Assembly (NCBI GenBank): GCA_027887045.1
Contig: JAPCJH010000002.1
Coordinates: 508,723-572,722, forward strand
DNA from: Nitrososphaerota archaeon
Lineage (GTDB): Archaea > Thermoproteota > Nitrososphaeria > Nitrososphaerales > Gagatemarchaeaceae
Length of the DNA: 64,000 nucleotides
Reading direction: 5' to 3'
Shown: positions 1 through 8,869 of the stretch, piece by piece
Layout of the letters: each line of letters opens with the position of its first letter
Numbering within the stretch: position 1 is the first letter of the stretch
Program-made: the position numbers and the translations under genes
The notes under the pieces: generated by a model
Seen by the model: only the letters and a program-made list of their open reading frames with translations
What the model was told of the DNA's origin: nothing
The model's database searches: none

Positions 1-407
1 AACCCCACCATGTAGAGGAAAGTTCTGGCGGACGATTCGCCTAGAAATCGAAACCTCGACCTAAGGTCTGCAATCAGTTTCTCCTCATCACCCCTGAAGC
101 CGTCTACGTACTTGGAGAATGTGCCGAACTCTTTCTTGATTTTCTCGTACTCCTGCGCGTTCGTGATGCTTGACTTGATCTTCTTCTCGTTTCTGACGAT
201 TCCGGTATCCTTCATGAGTCTTCTTACCTCCTTGTCCCCGAACTTCGATACTTTCTCGACGGAGAAATCTGCGAACGCCTTTCGAAAATTTGGCCATTTG
301 TTCTCAATCATCCGCCAATTGAGCCCGGCTTGGAAGATGGCTCTACTCATCCGCTCGAAGTACCCGTCGTCCGTCTTGGGGGGATCGGCTTTCCAGGCCT
401 GCGGCAT
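1..407 (-). CDS. DNA-3-methyladenine glycosylase I-like (partial, cut by left edge)
   Basis: The minus strand reads open from ATG at 407 to the window edge, giving about 135 residues that begin MPQAWKADPPKTDDGYFERM. The segment with GLNWRMIENKWPNFRKAF and the later F..FSKYVDGF stretch is typical of the Tag family, which flips out and excises alkylated adenine (3-methyladenine) in base excision repair. The C-terminal part with the last catalytic-pocket residues lies outside the window. A TATA-like TTAATA sits about 26 nt before the ATG, so the start is probably leaderless. The upstream divergence from the family N-terminus (no early zinc-binding Cys) suggests the HhH-GPD-like Tag variant rather than the E. 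coli enzyme. Confidence 0.8.
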   Translation of the reverse strand, partial: MPQAWKADPPKTDDGYFERMSRAIFQAGLNWRMIENKWPNFRKAFADFSVEKVSKFGDKEVRRLMKDTGIVRNEKKIKSSITNAQEYEKIKKEFGTFSKYVDGFRGDEEKLIADLRSRFRFLGESSARTFLYMVG

Positions 408-480
408 ACCAATGAATGGAAACTGACACGTATTAAGTTAGCCCATGACCTTGCCGTTTCATGGAGCGCTCGAACCGGTG

Positions 481-1233
481 TTATTTTCTGGTACGCTTTG
501 AAAGTTTCCGATGAATCAAGAATCTGGAGAAATTCCCGAACGCCCCGGCTTCCGAGGCTTTGAATTCAAACCCGACTTCATCCATGATGTGGTTGAAAAT
601 CCACGGGGCCCAAATCTGGAATGAACCCTTGAACCTTCGGTTCTTGTCAAGGTCGACGAACAGTCGGTTGAAGGTGCCTTTCTCTCCGTCATAGTTTGTG
701 TGAAGAGAGAATACGTCCTTTTCGCCCGAGGGCTCGTACAGAATCCGCTGATACATCCCTGATAGGAATAGGGCGACGTGATCGTTTATCTCCGCTACCA
801 AGACTCCTCCCGGTTTGAGTACTCTGTAAGCCTCGGACATCACTCGCCTGAGATGCTGAACGCTGAAGTGTCCGGTGGCGGCACCCAAGAAAAGGACCGC
901 GTCGAAGGAGGCGTCGCCGAATTTCAAATCCATAGCGTCCCCCACCGCAATCCTTGCACGAGACCCGATCTTCGCCGCTCGGCGTTGGGCGGCTCCAATC
1001 ATTTTGGCCTGAATGTCTACCCCTGTCATTGCGAATCCTGCTTTCTCGACATCGAATAGATAGACCCCAGCCCCACAACAAAGGTCAAGAACCCTGGAAC
1101 CCTTCTTGGGTAGATGCTTCAGGAGGCGGGGGAGGCCTTGCTCCACCCTGGCTTGGGCCGCTTCTGTGTTGGGGAGGTATGGACCGAAGTAGAGATCGTA
1201 AAACTTTTCCGCCCACCCAGGAAACTGATCCAA
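481..1233 (-). CDS. class I SAM-dependent methyltransferase
   Basis: A Rossmann-type methyltransferase of about 250 residues. Motif I is VLDLCCGAGVY, followed by the acidic motif II end GVDIQAKM, the AVGDAMDLKF motif around the substrate region, and the post-motif VLKPGGVLVAEI, as in the Methyltransf_11/25 families. The reading frame stays open to 1302, but that would overlap the divergent neighbour. I chose TTG at 1233 because a TATA-like TTATAAAA at 1257-1264 lies 27 nt upstream and the protein then starts at DQFPGWAEKFYDLYFG, where the family homology begins. The methyl acceptor cannot be told from sequence; small molecules are the common targets of this group. Confidence 0.85.
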   Translation of the reverse strand: MDQFPGWAEKFYDLYFGPYLPNTEAAQARVEQGLPRLLKHLPKKGSRVLDLCCGAGVYLFDVEKAGFAMTGVDIQAKMIGAAQRRAAKIGSRARIAVGDAMDLKFGDASFDAVLFLGAATGHFSVQHLRRVMSEAYRVLKPGGVLVAEINDHVALFLSGMYQRILYEPSGEKDVFSLHTNYDGEKGTFNRLFVDLDKNRRFKGSFQIWAPWIFNHIMDEVGFEFKASEAGAFGNFSRFLIHRKLSKRTRK

Positions 1234-1256
1234 CTCGTTCAAACAAGTTAGTGGCC

Positions 1257-1264
1257 TTTTATAA
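1257..1264. promoter_or_regulatory. TATA-like element shared by two divergent genes
   Basis: TTTTATAA lies between the methyltransferase (minus) and the Nudix-like gene (plus). It is about 27 nt from the TTG at 1233 on one side and about 30 nt from the ATG at 1291 on the other, so one near-symmetric TBP site could serve both directions. Inference from spacing only. Confidence 0.45.
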
Positions 1265-1290
1265 CCAATGCATCCTCCCAGAGTTCGATC

Positions 1291-1818
1291 ATGCTCAGGC
1301 ACGCCCGCTACGGGCCGCGCGGGAGATACCTCGACCCGCCTCCAGCGGGGATGTGCATCAGCGTCTTCGCCATTGTGAAGCGCGGAACAAAGTTCCTAGT
1401 GGGCACCCCAGAACCTCACCACAATTGGAGGGAAAAGTGGCTGTTCAGCTGGATGGCCTATTCGAGCGAGGAGCTGGAGGAGGCGTACCGTGAGAAGCGC
1501 CTGCCGTCGACGTACCTTTTGGAGGGAGAAGACCCGGCGGATGCGCTCAAACGAATAATGCGGGATCAGCTGCATATGCCTTCTTACAAAGCGAGTGGAC
1601 CCCGAGTTCGGTCCTACACATCACCCAGTGACTGGTTTCCCGGGAATAAGCATTGGGATCTCGTCTTGGTGTACGAGGTGGCGACAAACGGTAAGGTGAA
1701 GCCGCTCCCTTGGTGGAAGGAACTGGCCTTTGAAGAACGTTCGAAGCTGCGTTCCGAGGATTTCGGTTGGAATTCTGACTTTGTGGTTGACTTCGGCGTC
1801 GCAGAGCCCCGAACGTAG
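1291..1818 (+). CDS. Nudix-fold protein with degenerate Nudix box
   Basis: A 175-residue protein whose middle resembles the Nudix hydrolase fold: an early strand CISVFAIVKRGTKFLVG, then EGEDPADALKRIMRDQLHMP, which lines up with the Nudix box (GETPxxALxRExxEELG). The two catalytic glutamates of REUxEE are replaced by Asp and Gln, so metal-dependent hydrolysis is doubtful. A late strand DLVLVYEV matches the usual core. It may bind a nucleotide without cleaving it, or act through other residues. ATG at 1291 lies about 30 nt after a TATA-like box, giving a near-leaderless start. Divergent from the methyltransferase. Confidence 0.6.
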   Translation: MLRHARYGPRGRYLDPPPAGMCISVFAIVKRGTKFLVGTPEPHHNWREKWLFSWMAYSSEELEEAYREKRLPSTYLLEGEDPADALKRIMRDQLHMPSYKASGPRVRSYTSPSDWFPGNKHWDLVLVYEVATNGKVKPLPWWKELAFEERSKLRSEDFGWNSDFVVDFGVAEPRT

Positions 1819-1829
1819 AGGGATTCCGC

Positions 1830-2399
1830 TCAACCGCCAGTGGTCTCGGACGGCTCTGGATACTCGACGTGCGTTACGAGCGTCCGCGAGCAGTCTACGC
1901 AATGGACGACGGTCTGGGCGCAGTCTTTGTGGTACCTCGCGCCGCATTCACATTCGATGTATGGCTCGGCTTCGTCCCCGAATTCCAGGGCCGACTTGAT
2001 CTGCTTGCCACAATAAAGACAAAGTCTGTTCAGAGCTAGGACGTCCCTCGGAGTGAAGACGCCCACTATGGCGCCGTCTTTCGTGACGAGCATCCTCCTC
2101 ACCTTCTTCCTGTTCATCAGGTCCAAAGCCTCCCGCACCGACTTCGTGTGGTCAATCGTGATGGGCGGAGATGTCATTACGTCCCCCACGAGTGTGGACT
2201 TTGGGTCACGATTTCCTGCGACCACCTTCCTCAAGAGGTCCCTTTCGGTCACTATCCCAATTGGCTTGCTGTCCCTTGTCACCACCAGGCTTCCCCTCCC
2301 GCGCTCAACCATTGTCTTCGCGGCCTCGAGCACAGTGGCGGAGGCTTCGACCGTCGCGATTTCCCGGGCTATTTCACTCACGGGCGAATCTAGAATCAT
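1830..2399 (-). CDS. CBS-domain pair with C-terminal RING-like zinc domain
   Basis: Residues 1-125 form two CBS motifs ([10 protein letters not shown], then [20 protein letters not shown]; second [12 protein letters not shown] and [13 protein letters not shown]), which usually bind adenosyl nucleotides as an energy or ligand sensor. Residues 126-175 hold Cys pairs CLYC, ECEC, a HKDC and CVDC, giving the C-x2-C ... C-x-C ... H-x3-C ... C-x2-C spacing of a RING or treble-clef zinc domain. ATG at 2399 has a TATA-like TTAAATAAGG 28 nt upstream, so it is probably leaderless. The pairing of a ligand sensor with a protein-binding zinc domain suggests regulation by protein contact; partner unknown. 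Confidence 0.85.
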   Translation of the reverse strand: MILDSPVSEIAREIATVEASATVLEAAKTMVERGRGSLVVTRDSKPIGIVTERDLLRKVVAGNRDPKSTLVGDVMTSPPITIDHTKSVREALDLMNRKKVRRMLVTKDGAIVGVFTPRDVLALNRLCLYCGKQIKSALEFGDEAEPYIECECGARYHKDCAQTVVHCVDCSRTLVTHVEYPEPSETTGG

Positions 2400-2421
2400 G
2401 CGAAAAATTGAACTGGCATGT

Positions 2422-2431
2422 CCTTATTTAA
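2422..2431 (-). promoter_or_regulatory. TATA box of CBS/RING-like gene
   Basis: TTAAATAAGG on the minus strand, centred about 27 nt before the ATG at 2399. The spacing is the archaeal TATA to transcription start distance, implying a leaderless message. Confidence 0.55.
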
Positions 2432-2469
2432 GCCGTGAGCGGTCAAGCAACCCAAAGTTTATACTCAAG

Positions 2470-2877
2470 ATGAAGAGTTTTTCAACTGTGTTAGCTCAAG
2501 ACAAAGCGAAACTGAAGAGTCGTCTGACACCGGAACAATTCGAAGTCTGTGTCAACAAGGGAACCGAGGCGGCCTTCTCCGGCGAATACTGGCACTCGAA
2601 GGAGAAAGGCGTGTACAAATGCGTCGTTTGTGGCAGCCCCCTATTCTCGTCGGATACAAAGTTCGATTCGGGAACAGGGTGGCCGAGCTTCTGGGAACCC
2701 TTCGCAAAGGAAAAAGTCCGAGAAGAAAAGGACTTCAGCCATGGCATGGGAAGAGTCGAGGTAAACTGCGGCAGCTGCGGTTCGCATTTGGGCCACGTCT
2801 TCGAAGACGGTCCCGACCCGACCGGACTCAGGTATTGCATAAATTCTGTCTCGCTCAAGCTCGAAAAGAAAGAGTAG
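2470..2877 (+). CDS. msrB: peptide methionine-R-sulfoxide reductase
   Basis: About 135 residues covering the whole MsrB domain. It reduces the R-epimer of methionine sulfoxide in proteins, repairing oxidative damage in the cytoplasm. The resolving/catalytic region is [11 protein letters not shown] with the nucleophilic Cys, and two zinc CxxC pairs are visible (CVVCG and CGSCG). The GTGWPSFW and [11 protein letters not shown] motifs are canonical. ATG at 2470 is the start used here. A TATA-like TTTATACTC at about 2457-2465 is better placed for a leaderless GTG at 2488, six codons later, and both give a complete domain. MsrA is not in the window. Confidence 0.95.
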   Translation: MKSFSTVLAQDKAKLKSRLTPEQFEVCVNKGTEAAFSGEYWHSKEKGVYKCVVCGSPLFSSDTKFDSGTGWPSFWEPFAKEKVREEKDFSHGMGRVEVNCGSCGSHLGHVFEDGPDPTGLRYCINSVSLKLEKKE

Positions 2878-2956
2878 CCTCAGCCGAACCATTCCTCCGG
2901 ACCGAAGGATGTTGGCCGATTGAGCAATAATCCCCGGAACCCGGGCCTGGGCCGTT

Positions 2957-5133
2957 CTACAGAGTGAAGAAGGCGGCGTCGTAGTATGAAGTGCTATAGG
3001 TGGAGCCTATGGCGGCAATCTGGAACGACGAAGACACCAACGGAAGAGTCACCTGAAGTTTGAAGTAGAATGGAGTGGTCGTGAAAAACCAGGTGTTGCC
3101 CGCGTCATAGCTATAGGCTATCGAGAGTTGCTCCCCGCTCCCAGATGCAAACTTGTCGTAAGCCATCACCAAGTTTCCGCCGATGGAGCTCATCGCCCCA
3201 GAGTCTATTCCTGTTGCTACTGCCGAAGACGCTGATGAAAGAGCCAGCGTGTCGAAGTTGTACGACCACCAAGCTAGGTTCCCTGCGGAGTTTCTCCCTC
3301 CGAAGAAAGCGGTGTCTCCCACGTACGTTCCTGAAGATGATGCATAACAGAGCGGAGATCCAGCTGCACTTACGGGGCCAGTGGGCACTGTCCAGCTCTG
3401 ACCAAGGTTTGTCGTGTAGACAAAATAGTCCCCGCTACACGCTGAGCTAGACGAGATGTAGTCGAGAATGATGTCGCCGTTAGGAAGGGCAATGAGCTGA
3501 GGAATCGGATCGTAGGTGAGTGCGGGACTTACGTAGACGCTGTTCCACGGTGCGGCCGTGGCGGAGCTGGCGTAAGCCGCTTGGAGGCTGATTTCTTGCA
3601 CTTCCAGATAGTAATTGGGGCTGTTGTATTCGTCTATGGCCGCCCATAGATGACCGGACTGGTCTCCAACGATAGAGATGTAGTTCTGCGCCGGATATTT
3701 TGTCACCTCGTTCAGACCCTGTCCACAAGTTCCCGTGGCCCAGAGCCAAGATATTCCGGATCCTCTGAGAGTCCCGATAGTAAAATACCAATTGCCGCTG
3801 CTGCTCGCCGCATAAAACAATTGATCGTGGACTGAAAGACGTCGAAGTTGTATCCCCAGAACGGGCATGAGGCGGGTTGGCCGCCGACCCCTCCCGTCCC
3901 GATCCTCGTCCAGCTTGTTCCTGAGTACGAGGTCATCTCGTAATAGATACCCGCAGGCTGCCCCGAACCGGCGCCCGTGCTCGAATAGAAGAACCCATAG
4001 TATGTATTGTCCCAAAGCGCCGTTTTGTGCTCCCTCGGGTATCCATCCCTGACCGTGGCGGTTGTGTCAATAGACTGTACGTTCGGGGGAGTGATGACTG
4101 TTGAGTAGGTCGTCGAGGCGCTTTGGCCATCGGCGCCGGTAGCCACGATAAGCAGCGAATACATGGCATTCGTACTGGAGCCTGAATATGAGATACTCAT
4201 CGTGGTCGTAGCACTGCTCATGGAGTTGGAAACGGCTGCGGGTGAGAACAAGACGGACACTCCTGCGGGGAGACTGGGAGCAGAGAAAGCGACGCTCTGA
4301 GGTTGACCTGAAATGGTGATCCTAGTACTGCGTGAGACTCCTGATCCCTGGGCGATTCCATCTTTCAGAGGTACGACGCTGGAGATACTGACACCCGGCA
4401 CGAAATTGGCGGTCTCGCTGATCTGACCTGTCAGGGTCAACGTCGCGGGATTGTTCGGGCCCGAATACGACCCTGAACCTGACCCTGACCACGATGAAAA
4501 GGCATACCCTGACGAGGGGGTTGCGATAATCTGAAGCATCTGCCCGCTACAGACCGATTGCACTCCGGCGGGGATGGTGGCCCCCGAGCCCGCAGGAGAA
4601 ACCTGCATCGTAAGACTCACTACTGTGGTTGAACAGGAGTTCGGCACCGTACCTGAGCCCGAGTTTGTCGAGGGAAACCAGAAAGTGTTTCCGAGCGAGG
4701 TCGCGATACCAACCGCGCTCCCCGGAGTCGGATTCGCCAATATCGAGTTATACCGCTGGAGGCACGTCTCTCCTCCGCAAGGACTGTTGGGAATGACGGC
4801 TTGAACCTGAGCCGCCCCGCTGGAGGGCAACAGGAACGATTGCGCCAAGTTGTATACGGTGCCGTTTGCAAACTTGAGCAGGACGGCTACGAGCTTTGAT
4901 GAGGTGGTTCCTCCATTCGTCACCGAAAGGCCGTTTGAACCGCGGGCCAACGTGAGCAATTCTTTTCCGTGCTGGTTTACGAGTTGCTGCGCCTGCTGCG
5001 CTGCCACGGTTGATTGGACTTGAAGGGACGAGAAGTAGGCTAATGCGACGAACGCGGCCATGAAGACTATGATGAACAGGATGGTGCCTATCACAGAAGC
5101 GACCGCTCTCCGCCCGTTGCGTTTTGGTTTCAA
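2957..5133 (-). CDS. pilin-anchored beta-propeller adhesin, split by a frameshift
   Basis: Two adjoining frames together give one protein of about 725 residues. The N-terminus (GRRAVASVIGTILFIIVF) is a class III prepilin-like signal with one hydrophobic helix. Around residues 165-245 the SPAGSGATIPAGVQ ... GYAFSSWSG ... ATLTLTG pattern fits a divergent InlB B-repeat. A beta-sandwich follows, then a long region with repeated Tyr/Trp-rich blades (SYSGTSWTRIG, YSYDAGNTWFF) like BNR/sialidase propellers. The frame changes near 3835-3837, where adding one T to TTT on the coding strand gives DVFSVHDQLFY without a break. It is the last gene of the pilus operon, 30 nt after its neighbour. Likely a minor pilin or tip adhesin. 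The upstream frame alone would make about 430 correct residues. Confidence 0.75.
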
Positions 5134-5163
5134 TCAGAAACACTCAATTCAGGTCGGAAATCA

Positions 5164-5664
5164 TTATCCCGGAACCGCGGGGACCTGCTGCAACCCCTGC
5201 GCGATGGGAGTGGCGCTTACAGAGATGAGGTACATGCCGCCGACGGCGAAAATGTTGCCCGTCATCGTGAGAGTCACGAGCAGCGACTGACCCGGGAGAA
5301 GGCTTGAGCAGATGGTGACAGAGGCAGGGTTAGTCCCCATTCCGCAGGTAGACGACGGTGCTGACGAAGGGTTTTCGGGATTCACGAGCGAGAGGTAGAA
5401 AGCGCCCGAGGAGGGAGAACCCTGGGTGGTTAGAGTGAACGAAGTTAAGGGGACCGTCCCGGTGTTGAGAATCGCAAGTTTCTCAACGGCCACATCGAGC
5501 CCCTGCCTGAGGGAACTAGACGATATGGTAAGACCTGGACCCTGCGCAGAAACCCCGTATTGAGTTGCCGTCGAGTAGACGTAGGCTGATCCGGCCATCA
5601 CCAAAGCAATCAGGGTGAAGCTCTCTATGTACGCGGCGATGGCGACCCGGTTTCTACGTCTCAA
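5164..5664 (-). CDS. type IV pilin-like protein 3
   Basis: A 166-residue protein with an N-terminal helix (AAYIESFTLIALVMAG) behind a basic MRRRNRV start, as in archaeal pilins processed by a PibD-type peptidase. The rest is Ser/Thr/Gly-rich beta structure with two spaced Cys (TCGMG and TICSS) that could form a disulfide outside the cell. Its start overlaps the end of the upstream pilin-like gene by 11 nt, indicating translational coupling. The role, minor or structural pilin, is inferred from context. Confidence 0.75.
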   Translation of the reverse strand: MRRRNRVAIAAYIESFTLIALVMAGSAYVYSTATQYGVSAQGPGLTISSSSLRQGLDVAVEKLAILNTGTVPLTSFTLTTQGSPSSGAFYLSLVNPENPSSAPSSTCGMGTNPASVTICSSLLPGQSLLVTLTMTGNIFAVGGMYLISVSATPIAQGLQQVPAVPG

Positions 5665-6133
5665 ATTGCACCTCGTCTCCAGATGTATCGACGAGAAGTA
5701 TGATCTGGCCAGACGGATGAGCGCAAGTTGGCAAGGTTAGCGTAAAGGTGGTCATCGCGTTGGGCGCGATCTTACCGTACCCGCTGCCGCCGTACAGTGT
5801 CAAGTTTACGAAGACCTCCCCGGGTGAGAAAGTCGTCGTGCCGTAGTCGTAGAAAGTCAATATCAGAACATTCCCTTCGTTGTAGCCCCCGTAGAGGGGG
5901 CAACTCTGACTCGGTGTGCTCGTTGAATAGATGAGCGAAACAAGCTTCCCGACAGAGGCCTCCTGCGAAGACGCGGCAAAGGCGTCAGCGTTCTGAGCCA
6001 GATTGAACTGGCTTATGGCGGTGTTCGTAACATACCCACCGAAGCCGAGTGTTACACCGATCATCATGATCGAAGCCAGCAACTCGCTTACTCCGCGCCG
6101 TCTTCTAGTCCTGATGCCAAGGAACGCTTTCAT
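5654..6133 (-). CDS. type IV pilin-like protein 2
   Basis: A 159-residue protein with RRRRG followed by VSELLASIMMIGVTLGFGG, the clearest class III prepilin signal in this operon (charged end, Gly/Ala before the cleavage point, then a hydrophobic helix with an early Glu). The exported part is beta-rich with two Cys (SCPLYGG and PTCAHP). It lies 43 nt after pilin-like gene 1 and overlaps gene 3. The Glu near the start of the helix is the residue that orients type IV pilin assembly in known systems. Confidence 0.8.
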   Translation of the reverse strand: MKAFLGIRTRRRRGVSELLASIMMIGVTLGFGGYVTNTAISQFNLAQNADAFAASSQEASVGKLVSLIYSTSTPSQSCPLYGGYNEGNVLILTFYDYGTTTFSPGEVFVNLTLYGGSGYGKIAPNAMTTFTLTLPTCAHPSGQIILLVDTSGDEVQFET

Positions 6134-6176
6134 GGCAATAAAGGGGGAGGGCGCGGAGACTCCGTGTGAGTCTCCG

Positions 6177-6695
6177 TTACTCCGCCACCAGCTTAGCTGA
6201 GAGGGAGTCGGTGCCGACCTGGATGCTCGCAGTGTAGGTGCCGCCAGATGTTATGGATGCTGTGCCGGTCAGAGTGACAGAGAAGGAAACCTGAGCCCCG
6301 GGAGCCAGCGTGACAGGAGATGTCCATGTGAGTGGTGTTGTCGAGGTGCACGAACCATTGCCGCTCGCGGGTTGTGTCCACGTGACTGAGCCCGTAGCCG
6401 TACACGTGGCGCCCGTTGCGCCGTTCACGCCGATTGTTATCGTTGCTGTTGGGTTGTTCAGTGTTTGTGTCCCCACGTTCTTCACCGTGAGGCTCAGGGA
6501 TGCGGGATTCCCCCCGACCAATGTTGATTGTGTTATCTGCAGAGTTGATGTTGAAGCCCCTGATCCGATTATTCCGAGCACCGCGGCGGTCGTTACGCCG
6601 CCTGCCGCGAGAACTGCTGCGATGATGATGAAGAGATCCAGACTTTGCGAGAGTGCACGTCGTCTTGAACTTTTCAGTAACCTATCTGTTTTCAT
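6177..6695 (-). CDS. type IV pilin-like protein 1 (probable major pilin)
   Basis: A 172-residue protein with a basic leader (KSSRRRA) and the helix LSQSLDLFIIIAAVLAAGG, followed by a Thr-rich CARDB-like beta-sandwich (SLSLTVKNVGTQTLNNP). Two Cys (ATCTAT, GSCTST) may form a disulfide. A strong TATA-like CTTAAATATTCC lies 23 nt before the ATG and separates it from the platform gene by 93 nt, so this gene has its own promoter. That, and its compact size, suggest it is the abundant structural pilin. Surface fibre subunit; assembly would use the ATPase and platform encoded just upstream. Confidence 0.75.
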   Translation of the reverse strand: MKTDRLLKSSRRRALSQSLDLFIIIAAVLAAGGVTTAAVLGIIGSGASTSTLQITQSTLVGGNPASLSLTVKNVGTQTLNNPTATITIGVNGATGATCTATGSVTWTQPASGNGSCTSTTPLTWTSPVTLAPGAQVSFSVTLTGTASITSGGTYTASIQVGTDSLSAKLVAE

Positions 6696-6711
6696 GCCGA
6701 TGTAGGTGAGA

Positions 6712-6723
6712 GGAATATTTAAG
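6712..6723 (-). promoter_or_regulatory. internal promoter before the pilin genes
   Basis: CTTAAATATTCC on the minus strand, centred 23 nt before the ATG at 6695 and inside the pilus operon. It would allow pilins to be made in excess of the ATPase and platform protein. Confidence 0.5.
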
Positions 6724-6788
6724 ATGCAACCTCGTGTTCGGTCGAGACGCCGTCGGTCGGAACTTCCCCTGCGCTTCAGACAAAGACG

Positions 6789-8864
6789 TCAAGGAGTGAG
6801 ATGCAGGAGCGACGTTATGTTGATCTGAGTGAAGAGATAAGCCACCGAAGTCGCGAGCATGACGTTCATCGAAGCACGTAGCGTGTTCTTGACTGTCAGA
6901 TCAAGCATCTTCGCCCCGATTATCCCGAGGGCAGCAGAAGAAACCACGATGAGAAGATTGGAGACCTCCCTCAACTGTGAAGGCACGGTCCCGACAGCAA
7001 GGTTCGCTACGTGGATACTCGCGAGGCCCGGTTGAACAAGAGAGCTGAATGAATTCAGGACCCCGCTGATGAAAGTGACGCCGAACGCAATCATCACCGG
7101 TGAAAAATAGGAGAGCAGAACGTACGGGCGCATCTCCGCCTTGGTATTCTTCTTCATCTCGACCACCCTAGTGGTGTAGGTTGAGAGCTGGTAAACCGTT
7201 TCGACAGTACCTCCGCCGGAGTGTCCCATCTGGCCCAGCACGAACAGAACCAGCCTGGCTAGTTTACTCTTGGGGTCCACTGTCACCTCGTTGAGAGGGG
7301 TCCCGACCCTGAGCTGGGCCGCTATTCCAGAAAGTACTTTGTCGAAAGAAGAAGTGTACCTGTTGTGTGCCGCGATAGCCAAGATCGATCTGGTGAGATC
7401 GTAGTCCTGCCTCTTGAATTCCATCAGGTCCTTTGTGAACTCAGGAAGCGCCTCCTCCATCTCTCTCATCTCGCGTTGCTGTTTCACGACGGAGAAGCCG
7501 TACACGGTCAGGAATAGGAATAACGTGGACGCGGCACCAAGCCAAGCCTCGCGGGTGAGCAAGCCCAACACCAACCCAGGAGCCGCCAGAACCAAGCTTC
7601 TCTTGGGATTCCCGACCAGGGGCTCTTCCCCGACCGGTTGCATCCTGCTCGCCATGAAGACCAGCATGACGGTGAAGGTTGGGACGCCCAGCAGCGCAAA
7701 TATTGTAAGGTCGATGATGGACGTCGCTGGAGAGAAGATGCCGACGATCAATAGGATCATCGGGATTACGCCAAAGATCGTTATCATCATGCTGCCGATT
7801 ATCCCAGCTCGGGAAGAGTACCTGTTCCAGGTCTCTTCCAGCGCGCGGAGAAGCGTACCACTCTCGCCGAGCAGATACGATGGGATGTCCCCGCCCGATC
7901 GGACCTTGCTCGTGTATCCGTAGAGAAAGGAGGCGAACTTCCGTGAGGGATGGTACGACGCAAGATTCTCGAATGACTCAATCGGGTTCGTACCGAAGAT
8001 GGTGACGTCGCGCTTGATCAGGAGACTCTCATTTCGAATGAACTTGAAGATCTTTGTGTTCGCGACGCTGACGAAGATCGTGTAGAGTGGGACGCCCGCG
8101 CTCCCCAAGACATTCACCAGAATCGAGAAGAAGGGAAGCTCTCTCTCAACGCCGACGCGACGCTCCCCCGCCCGATCTTTGAGCCTAAGTTCCGGCGCCA
8201 CGTAAATAATTCCTGGAACAATGGCGAGCAACAAGATCGGGTACCAAACGAGCAACCCGAAAGCGAGCGCGGCGGGAATCGAGATGATCGCAGCGAGGAA
8301 CGACCTTCTCACGGAGCTCGCGGCGAGTAGGTAAGGGTTCCCGATTACCCCTGATTTGGCCAAAAGCGACGAAAATCGTTTTGCCCTGTATTCCGCCAAC
8401 AGCCTGAGTCTGTCCTTCCCGGCGACGAGCTTGACGACTTTCTCTTCCATTATCGTTTCAGAAGATGGGATGCGGGTTGTCCCCTTGAGGGGGTAGACGC
8501 CTCGGATTACTAGTACGGTGAAGACAAGGAGAGCTGGTAACGGAATGAACAGCCAATCGGAACCGAACGTGTGGTAAGCATAATACAACGACACCGCGGT
8601 GCTCCCGGCAATTATTACGACGGGAATCCTCAGATCATAAGCAAGTAAGTTATTGGATACATTTCCAAGGAAGCTCAGATTCCGGGCGAGGGAATAGAGA
8701 AGAGCCATCACGCCGCACAGGCTGAGATTGAGCAGGAAGACTCCTTCGAGCTGGGACCCGAGTGTGTTCAGGCTTACGAGGTTCGCATAAGAATAGAGCG
8801 TCAGCAAGGCGAAAGCGAGGAGCAGGAGCTGGAGGATGGTCCTCCTTGCCAAGGAAGAGTTCAC
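6789..8864 (-). CDS. type IV pilus membrane platform protein (TadC/ArlJ family)
   Basis: A 691-residue membrane protein with several hydrophobic clusters: an N-terminal group (residues 10-130), then two T2SF-like halves, each a soluble helical segment followed by transmembrane helices. The motif LPEFTKDLMEFKRQDYDL and GQMGHSGGGTVETVYQLST are typical of archaeal pilus platform proteins. It sits in the cytoplasmic membrane and couples ATP hydrolysis to pilin insertion. Its start is 5 nt from the end of the ATPase gene, so they are co-transcribed. The length is larger than ArlJ of archaella and closer to archaeal adhesion pilus platforms. Confidence 0.9.
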   Translation of the reverse strand: MNSSLARRTILQLLLLAFALLTLYSYANLVSLNTLGSQLEGVFLLNLSLCGVMALLYSLARNLSFLGNVSNNLLAYDLRIPVVIIAGSTAVSLYYAYHTFGSDWLFIPLPALLVFTVLVIRGVYPLKGTTRIPSSETIMEEKVVKLVAGKDRLRLLAEYRAKRFSSLLAKSGVIGNPYLLAASSVRRSFLAAIISIPAALAFGLLVWYPILLLAIVPGIIYVAPELRLKDRAGERRVGVERELPFFSILVNVLGSAGVPLYTIFVSVANTKIFKFIRNESLLIKRDVTIFGTNPIESFENLASYHPSRKFASFLYGYTSKVRSGGDIPSYLLGESGTLLRALEETWNRYSSRAGIIGSMMITIFGVIPMILLIVGIFSPATSIIDLTIFALLGVPTFTVMLVFMASRMQPVGEEPLVGNPKRSLVLAAPGLVLGLLTREAWLGAASTLFLFLTVYGFSVVKQQREMREMEEALPEFTKDLMEFKRQDYDLTRSILAIAAHNRYTSSFDKVLSGIAAQLRVGTPLNEVTVDPKSKLARLVLFVLGQMGHSGGGTVETVYQLSTYTTRVVEMKKNTKAEMRPYVLLSYFSPVMIAFGVTFISGVLNSFSSLVQPGLASIHVANLAVGTVPSQLREVSNLLIVVSSAALGIIGAKMLDLTVKNTLRASMNVMLATSVAYLFTQINITSLLHLTP

Positions 8865-8869
8865 TGCGA

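Noticed and set aside
4574-4804. Plus-strand frame inside the pilus adhesin
   Set aside because: Shadow of the coding strand; the minus-strand frame has clear domain features.
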